Below are positions 59,616 to 64,000 of a stretch of DNA of 64,000 nt, one piece after another (position 1 is the stretch's first letter; the number at the start of each line of letters is the position of its first letter). Location of the stretch: contig NZ_CP040932.1 of assembly GCF_006351965.1 (NCBI RefSeq), positions 372,001-436,000 of the forward strand. Reading direction: 5' to 3'. This DNA is from Oceanicola sp. D3. GTDB lineage: Bacteria > Pseudomonadota > Alphaproteobacteria > Rhodobacterales > Rhodobacteraceae. A program made the position numbers and the translations under genes. Under the pieces are notes generated by a model. The model searched no databases. It had not been told where the DNA came from and saw nothing but the letters and a program-made list of their open reading frames with translations.

Positions 59616-60680
59616 TCAGTCAAACGTGCCCGAGACCTTGCCAAGCAGCATGAAAGCGCGGGCGGTGCGGGTTTCGCTCACGGCGATGATCTCGGTGTCG
59701 GAGGCGGTTTCGGCGAAGGCGGCGAAGGTTTGGTCGAACTTGCGCAGGAAGTGGTGCACCGCGTCGCGGAAGATCGGGTCGGCGCGCATGCGGCCTGCGG
59801 TCAGGGCGAGGCAGCTGCGGTCGCGCACGCCATCCATGCCCGCGATGGCCTCGCCGCGCAGGCCCTTGCCGAACCGGCGCCAGACGGCGGGCCGGGCGGG
59901 GGCCGGGGAGAGGTCATCCATATAGATGCCGTCTTCGGAGAGCAGGGTGAGCACATCTTGCGCGGAGTGCACGAGGCCGGAGATCTTTGGCTCCCGCAGG
60001 GCTTTGCGGAGCGCGGCGAAACCGGCCTTGTCCTTCTCGTTTTCGGGAAAGTTCAGCGCGCGGGTGAACTCTTCGACCGAAATCGGATCGCCGCTGCTTG
60101 TGGCGGGGGTGCCAAGATCGAATGTTGGCTGGGCCTCTGCCTCTGCGGCGGGCTCGGGGCGGGACAGGGCGGGTTTGCCGGGCAGGGGCACCTCGGCGGC
60201 AAGGCCTGCGCGGGAGGCGATGCGGGCCAGCGCGGCCTCGGCGTTGCGCTGCGCTGTCACCAGCTCTTCGAGCTTGCGTTCGATGGGCGAGCTGCGCCCT
60301 TCGGAGGCACCGCCCTGCGATTGGGTCACGTAGCTGGAGCGCAGGGCATCCACCGCCGCCCGCAGGCGCGCGCTCTCTTCGCGCATGATCCGCGAGCTTT
60401 TGGCTGCCGCAACGCCGATCCAGATCAGGGCGACGGGCATGAAGATGGCAAAGAGCACCATGACGAAAGTGATCGGGTCAAACGCGCCGTCGCCCTCGGG
60501 CACGAGCAGGAAGAAGCCGCCGACCATCAGGCCCCAGAGCAGGGTAAGCCCCAGCCCGATGACCTCACCCGAGCCGAAGCCGCCGCCGGCCTCGTGCGCG
60601 CCCTGCGCAGAGCGCAACGGCATGGGGGCAGGGCGCATCGGGGGATGCGTCGTGCTGGTGGATTCCTCGGCGTCGCTCAC
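59616..60680 (-). CDS. Conserved membrane-anchored hypothetical protein
   Basis: About 354 residues from GTG 60680, with AGGAG 9-10 bp upstream; the TTG at 60689 is too close to that site. A polar N-terminus is followed by two TM helices (GLGLTLLWGLMVGGFFLLV and FVMVLFAIFMPVALIWIGVA), a coiled coil (MREESARLRAAVDALRSSY, then IERKLEELVTAQRNAEAAL), a Pro/Ala linker and a C-terminal soluble domain. GIYMDDLSPAPARPAVWRRF and MRADPIFRDAVHHFLRKFD stand out there. It follows greA by 16 bp. Function unknown. Confidence 0.75.
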   Translation of the reverse strand: MSDAEESTSTTHPPMRPAPMPLRSAQGAHEAGGGFGSGEVIGLGLTLLWGLMVGGFFLLVPEGDGAFDPITFVMVLFAIFMPVALIWIGVAAAKSSRIMREESARLRAAVDALRSSYVTQSQGGASEGRSSPIERKLEELVTAQRNAEAALARIASRAGLAAEVPLPGKPALSRPEPAAEAEAQPTFDLGTPATSSGDPISVEEFTRALNFPENEKDKAGFAALRKALREPKISGLVHSAQDVLTLLSEDGIYMDDLSPAPARPAVWRRFGKGLRGEAIAGMDGVRDRSCLALTAGRMRADPIFRDAVHHFLRKFDQTFAAFAETASDTEIIAVSETRTARAFMLLGKVSGTFD

Positions 60681-60696
60681 CCCTGCCAAGCTCCTG

Positions 60697-61167
60697 TCAG
60701 ATGTATTTGATGCTCAGAACTTCGTAGCTCTTGTCGCCGCCGGGTGTGCGCACTTCGACGCTATCGCCCTCATCCTTGCCGATCAGCGCCCGCGCGATGG
60801 GCGACTTGATGTTGAGCAGCCCGCGCTCGATGTCGGCCTCGTGCTCGCCAACGATCTGCCAGGTCTTCTCTTCGTCGGTGTCTTCATCGGCCACGGTCAC
60901 GGTGGCGCCGAACTTGATCGAGCCGGAAAGCCGCGCCGGGTCGATCACATCGGAGAGCGAGAGCACGCCCTCGATCTCCTTGATCCGGCCCTCGATGAAG
61001 CTCTGCTTTTCCTTGGCGGAATGATACTCGGCATTCTCCGACAGATCGCCATGCTCGCGGGCTTCCGCGATCGCCTTGATGATTGCGGGGCGCTCAACGC
61101 TTTTGAGCTGCTTCAATTCGGTATCGAGCGCGGTATGGCCCGCGCGGGTCATCGGTATCTTATCCAT
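60697..61167 (-). CDS. greA: Transcription elongation factor GreA
   Basis: 156 residues, the standard length. The N-terminal coiled coil ([38 protein letters not shown]) carries the acidic tip DLSENAEY that stimulates RNA polymerase transcript cleavage. The C-terminal domain has [37 protein letters not shown] and [20 protein letters not shown]. It is divergent from the first PAP2 gene. Confidence 0.97.
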   Translation of the reverse strand: MDKIPMTRAGHTALDTELKQLKSVERPAIIKAIAEAREHGDLSENAEYHSAKEKQSFIEGRIKEIEGVLSLSDVIDPARLSGSIKFGATVTVADEDTDEEKTWQIVGEHEADIERGLLNIKSPIARALIGKDEGDSVEVRTPGGDKSYEVLSIKYI

Positions 61168-61319
61168 TTTCGCGGCGGATCTTTCACTGGGAGAAAGGGC
61201 AACACTTCGGCTGTTAACTCAATCGGGGAAGGGAAAGTCAATAGTCCGGAAAGGGTTGCGGGGCTAGGGTGGCGGAAAACGGACGTGGTCCGATAGAGGC
61301 AGCAGCAGGCGGGCGGTTC

Positions 61320-62306
61320 ATGCGCAACTTCCTGAGATTCGTGGCATTCTACTTCCTTGCGGGGGTGGCGTTTGTGGTTTTGGTGCGGGACGATCCGGTT
61401 GCCCTGATCCTCGACCTCGGCGCATCGCTGCCGACATCGGCCATCTTTTTCGTGCAGAAGGCGTGGTGGCTCATCCTCGCCTTCGTGGCGCTCTTCTTCG
61501 TGCTGCCGAAGGGCGAGCTGGTGAGCCGTATTCCGCGTGCCTTTGTGGTGCTGATGGCCTGCAACCTGTTTTTCCTCACCTTCACCATGGTCAAGACCAG
61601 CCTGCCCTATGCCCTGCCCTTCTGGGCCGACCCACCGCTGGCCGAGATTGACCGGCTGCTGCACTTTGGCGTTGATCCCTACGTGCTGACCCATGCCGTG
61701 GGCAGCTGGATTCCGCCCGGCGCGGCGATGGCGCTTTATATGGGAATCTGGCTGGTGCCGGCGATGTATCTGCCTGTGATCCTTGTTCTCTTTGATGGCG
61801 ATCGCGCGCGTGTGGGCCGGTTTTTGCTGCTCTATTGCGTGGGCTGGGCGCTGCTCGGATCGGTGCTGGCGCTGGGCGGCATGTCGGCCGGGCCGATCTT
61901 TTATGACCGCCTGCTTGGGGGCGAGCGGTTTGCCGGGCTGATCGCGGCGCTGGAGGCCAGTGGCATCAGTGACAGCACGGTGGGTGGGGTGCAGGACTTT
62001 CTGTGGAGCGTTTATGAGAGCGGCACGCAGGGCGTGGGCTCGGGTATTTCGGCCTTCCCCAGCGTGCATGTGGGCATGGCCTGTGTTGTCTCGCTTTACC
62101 TTTACGAACGCGCCCGCTGGCTCGCCCCGCTGGCTTTGGCGGTGGTTGCGGCCTTCCAGTTTCTGTCGGTGCATCTGGGCTGGCACTATGCGGTGGATGG
62201 CTATGTTTCCATTGCGGTGATCGTCGCCACATGGGCCTGGGCGAAGCGTCGACAATCGGCGAAAGCTGCCCCGGAAATGGCGGATTTCAGCCCCGAAACC
62301 ATCTGA
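61320..62306 (+). CDS. PAP2-type membrane phosphatase/phosphotransferase, first copy
   Basis: 328 residues from ATG 61320; a GTG at 61269 would add 17. There are about six TM helices. The PAP2_3 (Aur1/Ipt1-like) active-site motifs are SGISAFPSVHVGMACVVSLY (P-S-x-H) and HLGWHYAVDGYVSIAVIVAT (H-x3-D). The family hydrolyses or transfers lipid phosphates in the membrane. It is a paralogue of the next gene: GPIFYDRLLGGERFAGLIA is shared exactly. It may act on lipid or undecaprenyl phosphates. Confidence 0.85.
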   Translation: MRNFLRFVAFYFLAGVAFVVLVRDDPVALILDLGASLPTSAIFFVQKAWWLILAFVALFFVLPKGELVSRIPRAFVVLMACNLFFLTFTMVKTSLPYALPFWADPPLAEIDRLLHFGVDPYVLTHAVGSWIPPGAAMALYMGIWLVPAMYLPVILVLFDGDRARVGRFLLLYCVGWALLGSVLALGGMSAGPIFYDRLLGGERFAGLIAALEASGISDSTVGGVQDFLWSVYESGTQGVGSGISAFPSVHVGMACVVSLYLYERARWLAPLALAVVAAFQFLSVHLGWHYAVDGYVSIAVIVATWAWAKRRQSAKAAPEMADFSPETI

Positions 62307-62380
62307 TTGCGATGGCACCAAGGGCCCCGAAACGGACGCCCGCACTACGGGTGACTGGGGCTATCGAGGGGTTTTGGGCC

Positions 62381-63430
62381 ATGTTTGGCAATGCGATTGC
62401 ACATCTGCGCAGGGGGGCGGACCAGCCCTTTCACGCCCATGAAGTTTCATGGTTTCTGCGCTTCGCCCTTCTCTATTTCATCGCTGCCTCGATCCTTGTC
62501 GGCAGCCTTGTTGGCCTGAACGCCGTGGCCGTTCCGGCGATGGGCGGGGGGATCAACTTTTTCTTCTTTATCCGCGATGTGCTGCTGGGCGTGTTCCCGG
62601 TTCTTATTGTGCTCTTCATCGTTATCGGATGGCAACGGATCAAGCTGCGCGGCGGGGCGCTACTGAAGGTGTTTGCAGCCTGCGTGATCATGCAATCGGG
62701 CTTCACCATGATGAAGGGCTCCCTGCCGATGCTGATGCCCTTTTACGCTGACCCGTTCTTTGCCGATCTGGACCTCGCCCTGCACGGGGTGGACCCGTGG
62801 GTTTGGGCGCATGGCCTGATCGGGATGGGTGAGGGGCAAAAGCTATTTCTTGCCTACACGACTTTGTGGGGCGTTTGGGCGCTTCTGTTTCCGGTGATCC
62901 TCGTGGTGGTCGACAGTGACCGGGCGCGGGTGAAGCGGTTCATGATCCTGTTTCTTTCGGCGTGGGTGCTGCTGGGCAACGTGGTGGCCTTTGGGGGCCT
63001 CTCCGTCGGGCCGATCTTTTATGACCGGCTGCTGGGCGGCGAGCGCTTTGCCGGGCTGATTGCCGTGCTGAACGATGGCGGTATTCAGCAGACCACCATC
63101 GGAATGACGCAGGACGCGCTGTGGAGGCTGTATTCACAGGGGGCCGAGTCCATCGGCTCGGGTATTTCGGCCTTTCCCAGCGTGCATGTGGCCGTGGCTT
63201 CTGTGGCGGCGTTCTATCTTGCCGAACGCAGCCGTTGGCTGGCGCTGCCGGGCTTTGGATACCTCGCGCTTGTGCTGTTTCTATCGGTCTACACCGGCTA
63301 CCACTACGCGGTGGATGGCTATGCCTCGATACTGGTGATCGGCGCGCTCTGGGCGGCCCTGAAGTGGCATGCCGCCGCCCGCTCTGCCCGCGCCGAAAGC
63401 CCGGCCGGAGCGCTCGCCCCGGCCGAGTAA
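62381..63430 (+). CDS. PAP2-type membrane phosphatase/phosphotransferase, second copy
   Basis: 349 residues from ATG 62381, which has GAGGGG 9 bp upstream; ATG 62312 would add 23. The TM layout matches the first copy. GPIFYDRLLGGERFAGLIA, GSGISAFPSVHVAVASVAAF and YTGYHYAVDGYASILVIGAL are conserved, including P-S-x-H and H-x3-D. The N-terminal part is diverged and longer (FLRFALLYFIAASILVG). The pair arose by tandem duplication and probably differs in substrate. Confidence 0.85.
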   Translation: MFGNAIAHLRRGADQPFHAHEVSWFLRFALLYFIAASILVGSLVGLNAVAVPAMGGGINFFFFIRDVLLGVFPVLIVLFIVIGWQRIKLRGGALLKVFAACVIMQSGFTMMKGSLPMLMPFYADPFFADLDLALHGVDPWVWAHGLIGMGEGQKLFLAYTTLWGVWALLFPVILVVVDSDRARVKRFMILFLSAWVLLGNVVAFGGLSVGPIFYDRLLGGERFAGLIAVLNDGGIQQTTIGMTQDALWRLYSQGAESIGSGISAFPSVHVAVASVAAFYLAERSRWLALPGFGYLALVLFLSVYTGYHYAVDGYASILVIGALWAALKWHAAARSARAESPAGALAPAE

Positions 63431-63445
63431 CTTCCCACCGAAGGG

Positions 63446-64000
63446 TTAGAGCAGCGTGCCGCCGGAGGCTTCGATGCGCTGGCCGGTGATCCAGTTGCTC
63501 GGGCCTGCCAGCAGGGCCGCGACGGCGGTGCCGATATCTTCGGGCAGGCCGGGGCGGCCCATGGCGGACATCTCGGAGATGCGCGCCTTCATCTCGGGAT
63601 CATCACGCACCATGCCGCCGCCGAAGTCGGTTTCGATCGCGCCGGGAGCCAGCGTGTTGACGGCGATGCCGCGCGCGCCGAGTTCAAGGGCCATGTAGCG
63701 GGTCATCACCTCGACCGCGCCCTTGGCCATGGAATAGGCCGCCATGCCGGGGAAGGAAAAGCGGGTGAGCCCGGAAGAGACGTTGAGCACACGCGCGCCA
63801 TCGGCGAGCAGGGGCAGCAGCGACTGGGTGAGGAAGTAGGGGCCTTTGACGTGCACCTGCATCATCGCATCGAAATCGGCCTCGGAAGTTTCGCCAATCG
63901 GGGTGTGGGCACCGTAGCCCGCGTTGTTCACCAGAATGTCGAGCCGGGTGCCGCCGAGGGTGGCGAGCGTGTTCGGCAGGGCCTCAGCAAAGGCGGCAAA
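63446..64000 (-). CDS. Short-chain dehydrogenase/reductase (N-terminus beyond the window)
   Basis: The frame is open to base 64000 (FAAFAEALPNTLATLGGTRL precedes LDILVNNAGYG), so the N-terminal cofactor motif is outside the window. Visible SDR features are VNNAGYG, VLNVSSGLTRFSFPGMAAYSMAKGA in function order (Ser and YxxxK), ARGIAVNTLAPGAIETD and the end WITGQRIEASGGTLL. It is a classical SDR of about 245 residues, likely NADP-dependent. Substrate unknown. It converges on the second PAP2 gene with a 15-bp gap. Confidence 0.9.
   Translation of the reverse strand, partial: FAAFAEALPNTLATLGGTRLDILVNNAGYGAHTPIGETSEADFDAMMQVHVKGPYFLTQSLLPLLADGARVLNVSSGLTRFSFPGMAAYSMAKGAVEVMTRYMALELGARGIAVNTLAPGAIETDFGGGMVRDDPEMKARISEMSAMGRPGLPEDIGTAVAALLAGPSNWITGQRIEASGGTLL

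Noticed and set aside
61149-62345. 398-residue antisense frame over the first PAP2 gene
   Set aside because: His/Arg-rich composition and no motif; the plus strand has TM helices and PAP2 residues.

Overview
The window reads as chromosome of a Roseobacter-type alphaproteobacterium (Rhodobacterales). This rests on the high GC content, the CcrM/GANTC methyltransferase, the 44-residue aa3-oxidase subunit IV, a DUF4170 protein, a PAS-only aerotaxis-like protein, serralysin/RTX proteins and many ATGA/GTGA-coupled operons. No rRNA, transposase, integrase, phage gene or CRISPR array was seen. There is one tRNA (Arg, anticodon CCT). No gene-free stretch exceeds 300 bp.

Region 1 (1-23.3 kb) is a surface-polysaccharide island. 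It encodes nucleotide-sugar supply: a UDP-GlcA epimerase fragment, Ugd, a GalE-like epimerase, the complete dTDP-rhamnose set in the order rfbD-C-B-A, and a UDP-sulfoquinovose synthase. It also encodes a PglC-like initiating sugar transferase, a GT2, a GT2-WsaF double-domain rhamnosyltransferase coupled to a PAPS-type sulfotransferase, and an ABC export system (KpsM/KpsE/KpsT plus a BexD/Wza-like lipoprotein). Two large predicted type I-secreted proteins are interleaved with these: an M10 metalloprotease with an 87-bp glycine-rich repeat, and a beta-propeller/RTX protein. Together they suggest an acidic, rhamnose-containing glycan carrying both a sulfonated sugar and sulfate esters (inference).

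Region 2 (23.3-38.4 kb) is catabolic. It holds GlcNAc kinase and GlcNAc-6-P deacetylase, then a MarR-controlled gentisate operon (dioxygenase, fumarylpyruvate hydrolase, maleylpyruvate isomerase). A probable hydroxycinnamate (phenylpropanoid) cluster follows: TRAP DctQ/DctM without DctP, SDR, enoyl-CoA hydratase, MarR regulator, feruloyl-CoA synthase-like ligase and amidohydrolase. Two matching ATATAAC-type palindromes precede dctQ and the SDR gene. A convergent aminotransferase/FAD-dehydrogenase pair closes the region.

Region 3 (38.5-64 kb) is mostly housekeeping: tRNA-Arg, a PAS protein, a DsbA-like protein, a DUF721 protein, MutY, AlkB, RNase HII, CcrM with three GANTC sites in its leader, WaaA/LpxK, COX IV, AzlCD, a coupled molybdenum-cofactor operon (fdhD, two YcxB-like genes, mobA, a mobB-moeA fusion, GNAT), a HI0933 flavoprotein, a cysteine hydrolase, GreA, two tandem PAP2-type membrane phosphatases and a truncated SDR. 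Less familiar items here are a membrane-anchored winged-helix protein, a possible PD-(D/E)XK nuclease-like protein, and an intergenic array of DnaA-box-like repeats downstream of ccrM.
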